Origin: an uncultured Flavobacteriaceae bacterium
Lineage (GTDB): Bacteria; Bacteroidota; Bacteroidia; Flavobacteriales; Flavobacteriaceae
DNA length: 64,000 bases
Reading direction: 5' to 3'
NCBI GenBank assembly: GCA_947500385.1
Contig: CANMSA010000003.1
Coordinates: 62,001 to 126,000 of the forward strand
Below are positions 26,356 through 36,083 of this stretch, in pieces (position 1 is the stretch's first letter; each line of letters opens with the position of its first letter). Under the pieces are notes generated by a model. The model ran no database searches and was not told where the DNA came from. It was given only the letters and a program-made list of their open reading frames with translations. The translations under genes and the position numbers were made by a program.

Positions 26356-27291
26356 ATGAAGTTTTTAAAAAATGTTTTAATGCTCCTAGGGGTGTTTTTT
26401 GTAATTAGCACCCTCATTTTTGCAGTGCAAAGTAATCAACAGGATACTGCTGAAAAGCCCAACAACGAGGCGGTCAAAGAAGTGTCTACCTATCAAATTA
26501 CGGCCATCGATATTCCGGCCGATTTGAATTTTGCGGGAGAATCGGTACCGTTGGAGGATCCGGATGTCTTGGAACGGGTCGATCGGGAGTTTTTGGTGAA
26601 TACCTATTGGCAATCCAATGCGGTATTGTTAATGAAGCGTGCCAATAAATTTTTCCCGGTCATAGAGCCCATCTTGGCAAAAAACGGAGTACCGGACGAT
26701 TTTAAATACCTGGCTGTGGCCGAAAGCGGGCTTCAGAATGTGGTCTCCCCTGCTGGTGCAACAGGGTTTTGGCAGATTATGAAAACTACCGGTAGGGAGT
26801 ACGGTTTAGAAGTGAATTCGAATGTAGACGAGCGCTACCATCTAGAGAAAGCAACCGAAGTGGCCTGTAGGTACCTTAAAAAATCGAAAGAACGTTTTGG
26901 TACTTGGACGCTTGCTGCCGCATCTTACAATGCCGGTTCAGGGGCAATTAATAAGTTTATGGGCATACAAAAGGCAGAAAGCTATTATGATTTGTTATTG
27001 GGGCAGGAGACAGGCCGATACGTGTTTCGAATAATGGCTATTAAAGAAATTTTGAACAGTCCGGAAAAGTATGGGTTTCACTTAGACAAATCGGATATGT
27101 ATGAAGGGGTGCCTACTTTCAAGGTAGAGGTGGCCGAACCGGTCTTAAGTTTTGCCGATTTTGCACAGCAATATGAAATCAACTATAAAATATTGAAACG
27201 CCACAATCCGTGGCTAAGACAGCCGCATTTAAACAATGCTTCTAAAAAGAAATATACCATTGAAATTCCGAACAAGGGGTATTACAAATAG
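26356..27291 (+). CDS. Membrane-associated lytic transglycosylase (MltD-like)
   Basis: 311 residues. N-terminal signal/anchor (LMLLGVFFVISTLIFAV). Family 1 SLT domain at about residues 95-225: the catalytic glutamate is in VAESGLQNVVSPAGATGFW, with the supporting AAASYNAGSGAINKF motif. The C-terminal ~50 residues look like one degenerate LysM repeat (YEINYKILKRHNPWL). It cleaves peptidoglycan glycan strands to 1,6-anhydromuramyl products in the periplasm. E. coli MltD is larger with more LysM repeats. Confidence 0.9.
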   Translation: MKFLKNVLMLLGVFFVISTLIFAVQSNQQDTAEKPNNEAVKEVSTYQITAIDIPADLNFAGESVPLEDPDVLERVDREFLVNTYWQSNAVLLMKRANKFFPVIEPILAKNGVPDDFKYLAVAESGLQNVVSPAGATGFWQIMKTTGREYGLEVNSNVDERYHLEKATEVACRYLKKSKERFGTWTLAAASYNAGSGAINKFMGIQKAESYYDLLLGQETGRYVFRIMAIKEILNSPEKYGFHLDKSDMYEGVPTFKVEVAEPVLSFADFAQQYEINYKILKRHNPWLRQPHLNNASKKKYTIEIPNKGYYK

Positions 27292-27311
27292 CAACGATTT
27301 TTAATAAAAAA

Positions 27312-27350
27312 ACCGAACATCAAAGAATCACTTGGTGTTCGGTTTTTTTT
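27312..27350. terminator. Bidirectional terminator
   Basis: ACCGAACA pairs with TGTTCGGT around a loop that itself can pair CAA with TTG; eight T follow on the plus strand and seven A precede it. It separates the convergent transglycosylase and TPR genes. Confidence 0.85.
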
Positions 27351-27371
27351 GCGTTCTACAGAAACTCGGCG

Positions 27372-27887
27372 TTATATCTTCTTCATTTGCTGTTGCATCA
27401 TCTTGATCTGTTCGGTCAACATATTGTTCTTATCCAATTTTTTAGCTTCCTGTAACAAGGTGGTAGCCTCTCTTTTTCGTCTTTTTTGCATGGCAATACC
27501 CGCTAAACTCAATTTGGCCATCGCAACATCATAATCCATCGTAAGGCCTAATTTCAACGCTTTTTTAAAATACTTTTCCGCCTGAGTCAAGTTTTTTTGA
27601 GAATGGATAATACCATGTAGGTAATTGAAATACCCTTGTTGTTTTACCGTTAATGCCGCTTCGGGCTTGTTTATTTTATCGAGCCATTTCTGGGTACCGA
27701 TTAGATCTTGTTTCCGCATGCGGAGGAATGCCAGCAAGATCATTTCATTTCTAAAGTATAGGAAAATAAATATGGTAGACAGCAGCAATAAAAAAATACC
27801 ATTTCCGATATTGCCTTCGTAGAATTGGTAACCGCCATATGCGATGATGAGCGCGGCTATCACCAATTTAATATTTTTGTTGAACAT
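27372..27887 (-). CDS. Membrane protein with TPR-like repeat
   Basis: 171 residues. Two N-terminal transmembrane helices (about 7-20 and 28-46) and a C-terminal helical part with TPR-like character (LTQAEKYFKKALKLGLTMDYD, KREATTLLQEAKKLDK). No catalytic motif. It starts one base after the stop of the DUF6263 gene on the same strand, so the two are co-transcribed. Function unknown; TPR domains mediate protein-protein contacts. Confidence 0.75.
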   Translation of the reverse strand: MFNKNIKLVIAALIIAYGGYQFYEGNIGNGIFLLLLSTIFIFLYFRNEMILLAFLRMRKQDLIGTQKWLDKINKPEAALTVKQQGYFNYLHGIIHSQKNLTQAEKYFKKALKLGLTMDYDVAMAKLSLAGIAMQKRRKREATTLLQEAKKLDKNNMLTEQIKMMQQQMKKI

Positions 27888-27888
27888 C

Positions 27889-28773
27889 TTAGTCGTTGAT
27901 TAGTTGGTAGGTTACTATCGATTTGATCGTTGTAGGTATTTGCTGGTCTCCCAATTGAGCCATGGTGGCCGAACCCTCTGCGAGCCCCTCTACTTTCATC
28001 AATTGAACAAATCCTGAGACAAGATCGGTGGTGATACTCGTTTGTTGGTCTCCACTTAAGGTCATGGTGGTGGTCGGTTCGGTAACATTCATGGTGACGT
28101 CCGCAGTACCGCTTATCTTCGCGTTTGAATCGCTCAATGCCTCTAGGGTCCATGTATTTTTGGCACTTAACTTGCCGCTAAACTCATTTTCCCAGCTATC
28201 GCCCACATTCACCCCTTCTGTAGAATAAATAAAGGTCATTTGTTCATAGCTATTGGAAAGCGCTTCTGAGCCAAACTCTTTTTCCAGGGATTTTTTCATC
28301 ATGTTGAGCGAAAATTCATCTTCAAGTCCCGATGCGTCCGCCATTTTTACAACCAAGCTATCTCCTCCGACAACGTCAAGGATGTCCCCATTTTTGGTCA
28401 GCGTCATCTTAATAGGAACATTTAAAAGGCTATTGAATATCTTTGATTGCATGTCACCTGCCAGCACTTCTTTTGCCTTTACATTCATAAGCTCTCCTTG
28501 AATACTCGAGTTCATTTTCATATTCAAATCCTTAAAACGAAGGGCTATTTCGTAATTGCCATCTTTCTCACCGATCACTTTGAATTCCAAAACGCCATCA
28601 ATTTTATTAGTGATTTCGTGTACGGCCCCGTCCATGTTTTGGGTGATGACCTGCTGGGCATCCTGTTTTATAGTGAAAACGTCATCTTTCTTAAGATGAT
28701 AGGCCAAGTCAGTTTGAGCGAAAGACGTTACACCAAAAAGGAACACCGCAAAAGTGTATATTGTAAATTTCAT
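27889..28773 (-). CDS. DUF6263 exported protein
   Basis: 294 residues from the ATG at 28773, which gives a clean signal peptide (MKFTIYTFAVFLFGVTSFAQ); a longer frame to 28860 is not supported. The mature part begins LAYHLKKDDVFTIKQDAQQ and resembles DUF6263, a Bacteroidetes family of unknown function. It ends with DQQIPTTIKSIVTYQLI. Probably periplasmic and beta-rich. Operon with the TPR membrane protein (1-base gap). Confidence 0.8.
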   Translation of the reverse strand: MKFTIYTFAVFLFGVTSFAQTDLAYHLKKDDVFTIKQDAQQVITQNMDGAVHEITNKIDGVLEFKVIGEKDGNYEIALRFKDLNMKMNSSIQGELMNVKAKEVLAGDMQSKIFNSLLNVPIKMTLTKNGDILDVVGGDSLVVKMADASGLEDEFSLNMMKKSLEKEFGSEALSNSYEQMTFIYSTEGVNVGDSWENEFSGKLSAKNTWTLEALSDSNAKISGTADVTMNVTEPTTTMTLSGDQQTSITTDLVSGFVQLMKVEGLAEGSATMAQLGDQQIPTTIKSIVTYQLIND

Positions 28774-28998
28774 AAGAGTTGCTACAGAATTCCGATAAAT
28801 CACCGTAAAAGTAATGAAAACAAATCGAATCGTAAGCCACCTTATGGTTCCGATAACCATAAAAATCAGAAGTGTTTTTTATAGATAAGTGAAGGAGGTT
28901 TATCGGTTGTTTAGTCCGATAAGTGTATTTTTTGACCAGGATTGTTCATAACCAGTGAATAAATCATGCAGAATCGTAAAACATTTTTTTAAATGCAT

Positions 28999-29028
28999 TT
29001 GCCAAAGCAAAAACTCTTTGTATATTTG
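28999..29028 (+). promoter_or_regulatory. Promoter of rpmH
   Basis: TTG at 28999-29001, 19-base spacer, TATATTTG at 29021-29028: a complete consensus match identical in spacing to the L31 promoter. The rest of the 310-base gap from 28774 to 29083 shows no further gene to me. Confidence 0.75.
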
Positions 29029-29083
29029 CGCCCAGTTTTGCAGCTTGTCTACGAAACATTTCAATAACGAAAAGGTTTAAAAA

Positions 29084-29251
29084 ATGCCCGGAAGTAAAAG
29101 AACATATCAGCCATCCAAAAGAAAGAGAAGGAACAAGCACGGTTTTAGGGAGCGCATGGCGTCCGTTAACGGAAGAAAAGTACTTGCCAGAAGAAGGGCT
29201 AAAGGAAGAAAAAAACTAACAGTTTCCTCCGAACCGCGACACAAAAAATAA
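29084..29251 (+). CDS. rpmH: Ribosomal protein L34
   Basis: A 55-residue reading frame. It begins [20 protein letters not shown] and continues through [20 protein letters not shown] to a C-terminal SSEPRHKK, an unmistakable Bacteroidetes L34, with one or two extra residues before SKRT compared with the commonest form. It is a basic protein of the 50S subunit. It has a consensus promoter 56 bases upstream and its own terminator 28 bases after the stop. Confidence 0.98.
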   Translation: MPGSKRTYQPSKRKRRNKHGFRERMASVNGRKVLARRRAKGRKKLTVSSEPRHKK

Positions 29252-29278
29252 ATGATTGTAGTTTTTTAAAATATAGAT

Positions 29279-29313
29279 GGTGTTACTTTTTTTAAAGTAG
29301 CACCTTTTTTTTG
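29279..29313 (+). terminator. Terminator of rpmH
   Basis: GGTGTTACTTT pairs with AAAGTAGCACC (one G-U) around a four-T loop, followed by nine T. Confidence 0.9.
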
Positions 29314-29365
29314 CGCTGTACTCTCAGCAACTTAATACATTAATGATAAAAACATCCTTTGTAGC

Positions 29366-32218
29366 ATGCCCAAAAGAAAAGATTTAAATTCGATTTTGAT
29401 TATAGGTTCAGGCCCCATTATTATTGGTCAGGCCTGTGAGTTCGATTATGCAGGTTCGCAATCATTGCGTTCCTTGCGTGAAGATGGTATTGAAACTATT
29501 TTAATTAATAGCAACCCCGCCACGATTATGACGGACCCGTCTATGGCGGATCATGTATACCTGAAACCTCTTACCACAAAGTCGATCATTGAAATCTTAA
29601 AGGAACACCCACAAATTGATGCGGTGCTTCCTACCATGGGAGGACAAACCGCTTTGAACCTCTGTATCGAGGCCGATGAAAAAGGCATATGGGAAGACCA
29701 CAATGTGGAATTGATCGGGGTGGATATCGATGCTATTAACATTACGGAAGACCGGGAAAAGTTTCGTGAGCTCATGTTGAAGATAGGAGTAGGGATGGCT
29801 CCGCAAGCAACTGCCACTTCGTTCTTAAAAGGAAAAGAGATTGCGCAAGAATTTGGTTTCCCGTTGGTAATCAGGGCTTCCTATACTTTGGGTGGAGCAG
29901 GTGCTTCTATCGTATACAAACCAGAAGATTTTGACGAATTACTAAGCCGTGGTCTGGAAATATCTCCCATTCATGAGGTGATGATCGATAAGGCTTTGAT
30001 GGGATGGAAAGAATATGAGTTGGAGTTGCTAAGAGACCGCAATGATAACGTGGTGATCATCTGTACCATTGAGAATATGGATCCTATGGGGATTCATACG
30101 GGGGATTCTATCACCGTGGCACCGGCGATGACCTTGTCGGATCGTACCTTCCAAAGAATGCGGGATATGGCCATCAAAATGATGCGTAGTATCGGTGACT
30201 TTGAAGGAGGCTGTAATGTACAGTTTGCGGTAAGCCCGGATGAGGCAGAGGATATTATAGCTATTGAGATCAACCCAAGGGTATCTCGATCTTCCGCATT
30301 GGCCTCAAAAGCGACGGGGTACCCTATTGCGAAAGTGGCCACTAAGCTCGCTATAGGTTATTCGTTGGATGAGTTAGACAACCAGATAACCAAGTCTACC
30401 TCGGCACTGTTCGAACCTACATTGGATTATGTGATCGTAAAAATTCCAAGATGGAACTTCGATAAGTTCGTAGGATCGGATAGAACCCTGGGCCTCCAAA
30501 TGAAATCTGTAGGAGAGGTGATGGGTATTGGTCGCTCTTTCCAGGAGGCGTTGCATAAGGCTACCCAATCGTTGGAAATAAATAGAAACGGACTTGGGGC
30601 CGATGGCAAAGGATATCGGGATTATAATAAGATTATACAAAAACTGACCGTCCCTAGTTGGGATCGCGTATTTGTGATCTATGATGCGATTCAAATAGGA
30701 ATTCCCCTGAGCAGGATATTTGAGATCACAAAAATTGACATGTGGTTCTTGAAACAGTACGAGGAGCTACACTTCTTAGAAAAGGAGATTTCCCAATATA
30801 CCATAGCCACCATTTCGAAAGAGTTGCTCTTAGAAGCCAAGCAAAAAGGTTTTGCCGATCGGCAAATCGCCTATATGCTCGATTGTTACGAGAGTGAAGT
30901 ATATGACAAACGCGTACAGCTAAACATCAATAGGGTCTACAAATTGGTAGATACCTGTGCGGCGGAGTTTAAGGCGATGACCCCTTATTACTACTCTACC
31001 TTCGAAGAAGAAATAGAAACGGCCGATGGGGAACGCTATGTCGAAAATGACAGCATCGTTACCGAAAAGAAAAAAATAGTAGTATTGGGCTCCGGTCCGA
31101 ATAGGATTGGACAAGGAATCGAGTTCGACTACTGTTGTGTACACGGTGTGCTGGCAGCGGCGGAGTGCGGCTATGAGACCATCATGATCAATTGTAATCC
31201 TGAAACGGTATCGACTGATTTTGATACTGCCGATAAGCTATATTTTGAACCAGTATTCTGGGAGCATATCTACGATATTATTCGTCATGAAAAGCCAGAA
31301 GGAGTTATTGTACAATTGGGCGGGCAAACAGCTTTAAAACTTGCCGAAAAATTGGATAAATACGGGATCAAGATCATAGGTACCAGCTTTAAGGCGCTTG
31401 ATTTGGCAGAGGACCGGGGCAGCTTCTCAGATCTTCTAAAAGAGAATGATATTCCGTACCCTGAGTTCGGAACTGCCGAGACGGCCGATGAGGCCTTGGC
31501 CTTGGCCGATCAATTAGGATTCCCGCTCTTGGTGCGTCCTTCCTATGTACTGGGAGGCCAAGGAATGAAAATCGTTATCAATAAGCAGGATCTTGAATCA
31601 CATGTGGTCGAATTACTGAGAAAGATTCCGAATAACAAATTATTACTGGATCATTATCTTGACGGGGCAATTGAGGCTGAAGCCGATGCCATTTGTGATG
31701 GCACCGACGTGCAGATTATCGGTATCATGGAGCATATTGAACCCTGTGGTATTCACTCGGGAGATTCGAATGCAACCTTACCGCCCTTCAATCTTGGTGA
31801 GTTTGTGATGCAACAAATAAAGGACCATACCAGAAAGATTGCGCTGGCCTTGAATACTGTGGGACTTATTAATATTCAGTTTGCCATAAAGGATGACATG
31901 GTGTATATCATCGAAGCAAACCCGAGAGCTTCCCGTACCGTACCTTTCATAGCCAAGGCGTATAAAGAACCTTATGTGAACTTCGCTACAAAGGTGATGC
32001 TTGGGGAGAAAAAAGTAAAGGACTTTGAATTTAAACCACGATTGGAGGGGTATGCAATTAAACAACCGGTCTTTTCTTTTAATAAATTCCCGAATGTGAA
32101 CAAAAATCTAGGCCCCGAAATGAAGAGCACCGGTGAAAGTATCTTGTTTATAGATAGTTTAAAAGATGACGAATTTTACGAATTGTACCACCGACGTAAA
32201 ATGTATCTTTCAAAGTAG
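29366..32218 (+). CDS. carB: Carbamoyl phosphate synthase large chain
   Basis: 950 residues. Two homologous ATP-grasp halves are visible: the first begins SILIIGSGPIIIGQACEFDYAG and the second KIVVLGSGPNRIGQGIEFDYCC, the tandem duplication typical of CarB. It makes carbamoyl phosphate from bicarbonate, ammonia and two ATP for pyrimidines and arginine. The chain is shorter than E. coli CarB (1073), because the C-terminal allosteric domain is reduced; this short form is usual in Bacteroidetes. carA is not in the window. A terminator follows. Confidence 0.97.
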   Translation: MPKRKDLNSILIIGSGPIIIGQACEFDYAGSQSLRSLREDGIETILINSNPATIMTDPSMADHVYLKPLTTKSIIEILKEHPQIDAVLPTMGGQTALNLCIEADEKGIWEDHNVELIGVDIDAINITEDREKFRELMLKIGVGMAPQATATSFLKGKEIAQEFGFPLVIRASYTLGGAGASIVYKPEDFDELLSRGLEISPIHEVMIDKALMGWKEYELELLRDRNDNVVIICTIENMDPMGIHTGDSITVAPAMTLSDRTFQRMRDMAIKMMRSIGDFEGGCNVQFAVSPDEAEDIIAIEINPRVSRSSALASKATGYPIAKVATKLAIGYSLDELDNQITKSTSALFEPTLDYVIVKIPRWNFDKFVGSDRTLGLQMKSVGEVMGIGRSFQEALHKATQSLEINRNGLGADGKGYRDYNKIIQKLTVPSWDRVFVIYDAIQIGIPLSRIFEITKIDMWFLKQYEELHFLEKEISQYTIATISKELLLEAKQKGFADRQIAYMLDCYESEVYDKRVQLNINRVYKLVDTCAAEFKAMTPYYYSTFEEEIETADGERYVENDSIVTEKKKIVVLGSGPNRIGQGIEFDYCCVHGVLAAAECGYETIMINCNPETVSTDFDTADKLYFEPVFWEHIYDIIRHEKPEGVIVQLGGQTALKLAEKLDKYGIKIIGTSFKALDLAEDRGSFSDLLKENDIPYPEFGTAETADEALALADQLGFPLLVRPSYVLGGQGMKIVINKQDLESHVVELLRKIPNNKLLLDHYLDGAIEAEADAICDGTDVQIIGIMEHIEPCGIHSGDSNATLPPFNLGEFVMQQIKDHTRKIALALNTVGLINIQFAIKDDMVYIIEANPRASRTVPFIAKAYKEPYVNFATKVMLGEKKVKDFEFKPRLEGYAIKQPVFSFNKFPNVNKNLGPEMKSTGESILFIDSLKDDEFYELYHRRKMYLSK

Positions 32219-32238
32219 GTGACGATCCTACGATATCC

Positions 32239-32285
32239 AAACCCCTAGCAAGGACCAAAGTATCTTTGTTAGGGGTTTTGTTTTT
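32239..32285 (+). terminator. Terminator of carB
   Basis: AAACCCCTAGCAA pairs with TTTGTTAGGGGTTT (one wobble) and is followed by a T-rich tail (TTGTTTTTT). Also faces the convergent DUF6624 gene. Confidence 0.85.
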
Positions 32286-32295
32286 TATGACGGTT

Positions 32296-32985
32296 TTATT
32301 TTGGATGCAGCAAGGCGTTTATTTCCTTTAGGGAGTACACGCTATAGACAACATCCATACTTTCGGCGCTTTCTTCTACCGTCGTATCAAAACCAACCTT
32401 CTTACGCCGTTCATTTACTTCTTCCGGTTTTTCAATGGGCCACACGAAATAGAACCAATCTGCTTCTTGTCCCTCCTTTGTTCCAGGGAGTTGACGTCCT
32501 GCTACCTGTGTGCCATAAATTTGTGCTTTTCCTTGGTCCATTAACAGACGATCTTGCATCATGGCCACAAGGTGCATGGCGAGTTCTCCATCCTTCCCTG
32601 CTTTTTCTATAAGGGGAAAGTACGTTTCAATTTTAGGGGAATGTTGAACAACATACCAGATAGCAGTATTGGTAGGAGTGCCTACCAATGACTTCCCCGG
32701 ATAGCCATAAGTTGCCAGGATCGTTTCTGCCGCTACCAGGTTCAAGCTGTCCTGTAGATTGATGTAATACCACTGTTTTTGGTCGAATGCTTCTAATGGG
32801 TATCCTAAACGTTGAAGAGCATGCTCTTTTTCACGCCCATTTACATCGCCCATCATGATTTTCCTTAATATCTGGTCTTTGAAAAGCAGGGTATCCAATT
32901 GCTGTTTTAAATCAATATCTATGGTGTCTTGAGCTACTGATGGACTTAAGACTACCAAAAAGAAGACGATTAGAATCTGTTTCAT
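32296..32985 (-). CDS. DUF6624 exported protein
   Basis: 229 residues with a signal peptide (MKQILIVFFLVVLSPSVAQ). The segments YGYPGKSLVGTPTNTAIWYV, VVQHSPKIETYFPLIEKAG and DQGKAQIYGTQVAGR match the DUF6624 pattern, a Bacteroidetes family of unknown function. It starts 5 bases after the stop of the disrupted CoA ligase on the same strand. Nothing in it indicates catalysis. Confidence 0.82.
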   Translation of the reverse strand: MKQILIVFFLVVLSPSVAQDTIDIDLKQQLDTLLFKDQILRKIMMGDVNGREKEHALQRLGYPLEAFDQKQWYYINLQDSLNLVAAETILATYGYPGKSLVGTPTNTAIWYVVQHSPKIETYFPLIEKAGKDGELAMHLVAMMQDRLLMDQGKAQIYGTQVAGRQLPGTKEGQEADWFYFVWPIEKPEEVNERRKKVGFDTTVEESAESMDVVYSVYSLKEINALLHPK

Positions 32986-32990
32986 ACTAG

Positions 32991-34689
32991 TTAGGTTGCA
33001 AGTTTTCCTTGGGAATACAAGCGTCGTATTTCTTTTTTATTAAACTTCCCCACACTGGTTTTAGGTACTTCTTTGATAAAAACATACTGCTCGGGAATTT
33101 GGTATTTCACAAAATCTTTGGCAAGAAAGGCCATTAGCTCGTTTGTTGATAGCGGTTCATCTTCGTTCGCTAGTACGATGCTGGCCAACGGACGTTCAGA
33201 CCAAGTTTCATCGGGAATTGCGATGACTGCGGCTTCCTTTATGTTAGGATGTGACATCAAGGCCGATTCCAGGGCCACGCTCGATATCCATTCCCCTCCG
33301 CTCTTTATGAGGTCTTTGGTACGGTCGGTAATGTGCATATACCCGTCTGGGTCAATAGTGCTAACGTCCCCGGTTTTAAACCAACCATCTTCCGTAAAAT
33401 TTTCGCGGTTGTTAGTCTTAAAATAAGCACTTAATACCCAGGCGCCCCGCACTTGTAATTCTCCCATAGTGTTACCATCTCTAGGGGCGACCGTACCATC
33501 CTCCTTTACGATGCGCATTTCTATTCCAGGGAATTCGATGCCTTGCTTCGCCCGTATGCCAAGTTGTTGCTTCCCGTTCAAAGAAGCATGTTTGGGTTGT
33601 AAGCGTGCAACCGTACCCAGTGGTGAAGTCTCTGTCATACCCCTTCAAAGAAGCATGTTTGGGTTGTAAGCGTGCAACCGTACCCAGTGGTGAAGTCTCT
33701 GTCATACCCCATGCTTGTACTCCGCGAATACCAAAATCCTTTTCAAAGCCCTCGATTAAGCTTGCCGGTAAAGCAGAACCACCAACAACATACTCCTCTA
33801 GCGCCAATGGTTGCTCTGGTGGGCTCTTTTTCATGGCTTCGTATACCCCCAGCCAAATGGTAGGAACACCGTTCGCCTTGGTAATCTTTTCTTTCTGAAG
33901 CATATTAATTAGGGCATTGGGCTGTAAATGAAGGGAAGGCAATACCATATCGGCACCAGATAAAACGCACATATACGGATACCCCCAAGCCATTACATGA
34001 AACTGGGGTACGATTAAAAGTACAACATCACGATTGCTAATATTGGCTGCATTGGGTGATAGAATGGTAGCTGCATGTAGGTAGGTGGATCGGTGTGAAT
34101 ATAGCACGCCTTTCGGTAGCCCTGTAGTGCCACTGGTATAGCACATGCCACAGGCATCGTTTTCATCAATATACGGCCATTCAAAAATAGTTGATTGGCC
34201 TGCTAGCAGCGCTTCGTAGTGCATTGTGTTGGTCAAGGTCGTGCTGAAGTCGTCTGGTGCATTCAGGATAATATAGTGCTCCACCGTTTCCAACTTATCC
34301 GCTATTTTTTCCAATAGGGGAACCAAGGTAGCATCCACAAAAATGACTTTATCTTCTGAATGGTTGATTATAAATTCTGTTTGCTGTGGCGACAAGCGAA
34401 TATTAATCGTATGGCAAATGGCCCCTATACCGGGAATGCCATAATATAATTCAAGATGTTGGTAATGGTTCCATGCGAAGGTGCCTACTATATCACCCTT
34501 GGTAATACCTAAGTTTTGGGTGAGCGCATTGGCCAACATTTTACAACGTTGGTAGAGGTCTCGAAAGGTATACTCATGGCGATTTCCATTGGGGAGATGA
34601 CTTATTACTTTCTTATGGTGAAAGGCACTGTTCCCATATTCAAGAATGGTATTGGTCGTAAGGGCATAATTCATGATGAGTCCTTCCAT
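32991..34689 (-). pseudogene. Fatty-acid CoA ligase gene split by a tandem duplication
   Basis: Two overlapping frames encode one AMP-forming acyl-CoA synthetase. The N-terminal piece (33481-34689, 402 residues) has the ATP-binding loop YTSGTTGLPKGVLYSH and runs to GMTETSPLG, then leaves frame and ends in about 50 unrelated residues. The C-terminal piece (32991-33638, 215 residues) restarts at the same MTETSPLG and carries the adenylate motif GWFKTGDVSTIDPDGY and the C-terminal VGKFNKKEIRRL lysine region. Removing one copy of the 67-bp repeat at 33577-33710 would restore about 543 residues, the normal length. Either an inactivated or reversibly switched gene, or an assembly artefact. Confidence 0.9.
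33577..33710. repeat. Perfect 67-bp tandem duplication
   Basis: Two identical 67-base units, 33577-33643 and 33644-33710, inside the CoA ligase gene. Bases flanking the units differ (G before the first copy, A after the second), so the unit length is exactly 67 bases, one more than a multiple of three. Each copy contains the ATG of the conserved GMTE motif. Confidence 0.97.
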
Positions 34690-34800
34690 AGTCCTAGTTT
34701 TTGGTACAAAGCACCCAAAACTTAGGTGCCTCTCTAAAGATATCGATTTTTTTAGACCAACGAAAGGGACTTCAGTAAGGCGAAAATTAGGACGATCAGC

Positions 34801-35616
34801 TTACTGCTGTAAAAATTTCAAGGTTCGCTCAAGTACAAACGGGGTGCGAAGAATACGAAAATGTCCGGTTCCTTCAATTTCTATAAATTCACAATTTCCC
34901 CAGTTTTTCTGTACGTTTTTAGATCGTTCGATCGGGATGACCCGGTCATTTTTGTCATGAATGATCAATGGGTATGTAACATTGATATATTTCACGAAAT
35001 GGCTCACGTTGGTGGTTTCAATATCCATGTTCATCTCCGACTTAAGTCGGTTTAGGAGTCTGTTCTTCACTTTGAGGGGAATTCCGGTCTGTTTGCAAAC
35101 ATCGTCAATACGTTCGCTGAACTTGTCGGGAGTGGTCAGTAACACATATTTTTCTAAAGACAAGTCCTGGTTTTCGTACAAGGCAAAAGTGGTCGCGACC
35201 CCTCCAAACGAATGGCTCACCAAATTTGTTATACCGTGCTTTCGAATGAGAACGCCCACCAGTTCTGTGAATTCGAACAAGCTGGTACTGCCTTTGCTGC
35301 TATAACCATGCGATGGGGCATCAAAGGCGTATACGCTGTAATTATTTGCCACCAGTACTTCGATCAAATCTGCAAAATTACCTGCCTGCCCTTCCCAGCC
35401 GTGTACCAGTAATACAGACTGTTTGCCACTTCCCCACCGATACAACTGTATCGTAAAACCCTTAAAAGCTAAGAGGTCTTTTTGTGCCTTTTTTAATATC
35501 TCCAACTCATGCGGACGTAATTTTTTTACTTGAGGGTTGGTTAATTGATCATATGCAAAATTAGCGATCCAGTTTGGGAAAAGAGTTGCGGCAATTTTTA
35601 CAAGTATTTTTTTCAT
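34801..35616 (-). CDS. Alpha/beta hydrolase
   Basis: 271 residues from the ATG at 35616; a frame extending to 35697 adds only unconserved residues. Triad elements: oxyanion region HGWEGQAGNF, nucleophile elbow SHSFGG (serine near residue 134), acid DKNDRVIP (around 218) and histidine GTGHFRI (around 248). A hydrophobic N-terminus (MKKILVKIAATLF) may be a membrane anchor. Substrate unknown. Located 111 bases before the CoA ligase on the same strand, so lipid-related activity is possible but unproven. Confidence 0.85.
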   Translation of the reverse strand: MKKILVKIAATLFPNWIANFAYDQLTNPQVKKLRPHELEILKKAQKDLLAFKGFTIQLYRWGSGKQSVLLVHGWEGQAGNFADLIEVLVANNYSVYAFDAPSHGYSSKGSTSLFEFTELVGVLIRKHGITNLVSHSFGGVATTFALYENQDLSLEKYVLLTTPDKFSERIDDVCKQTGIPLKVKNRLLNRLKSEMNMDIETTNVSHFVKYINVTYPLIIHDKNDRVIPIERSKNVQKNWGNCEFIEIEGTGHFRILRTPFVLERTLKFLQQ

Positions 35617-35677
35617 GAGTGGGAATCGATTACATGTATATGTATTTGAGCGTACCGATAAATTATCTTTTTGGGGT

Positions 35678-36028
35678 TCAATTGAACCAGACCGCATATC
35701 CTTTCCGACGGAGTTCCAGGGCCAAGGTTTCTTCGATTTTTAACGCTTCGGTCCTTGAAGTCGTTGGCGAAATATGTTGGTATAGGCTCGAGCGCAGGTA
35801 CATTCCATACTTCTGAACAATTTTCGCGGAAAGTTTGTGCCCCTTTCTATTAACGTATCCCGTTTTGTGTTGGTCAAAACGCTCCTTGGGCGTTTTACTG
35901 GTCATCCCTACATACAGGCATTGTAACACCCCATTGAACTGTGGATTGGCCTCTCGAAAGCGCCTGTCTTCAGTGAATACTCTTTTAGATAACTCAATGA
36001 CGTATATAGAATAAAGTGGTTTTGGCAA
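35678..36028 (-). CDS. GIY-YIG-like protein
   Basis: 116 residues. YSIYVIEL near the start and LQCLYVGMTSKTPKERFDQH around residues 36-55 resemble the GIY-YIG nuclease core (Y...YVG then Arg); a later glutamate (EETLALELRRKG) could be the metal ligand. No in-frame ATG is available: the frame opens after a TAG and the first usual initiator is the TTG at 36028. It stands alone with no repair or mobile-element genes beside it, so whether it is an active nuclease is uncertain. Confidence 0.65.
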   Translation of the reverse strand: MPKPLYSIYVIELSKRVFTEDRRFREANPQFNGVLQCLYVGMTSKTPKERFDQHKTGYVNRKGHKLSAKIVQKYGMYLRSSLYQHISPTTSRTEALKIEETLALELRRKGYAVWFN

Positions 36029-36083
36029 AACTGTTTGAGATGTCTAAATTATGTCAACGCAACCGGTGTATGGTAGCTGGGGA

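Noticed and set aside
33577-33710. Insertion-sequence target duplication
   Set aside because: The two copies are directly adjacent with nothing between them and no transposase nearby; 67 bases is far longer than usual target duplications.
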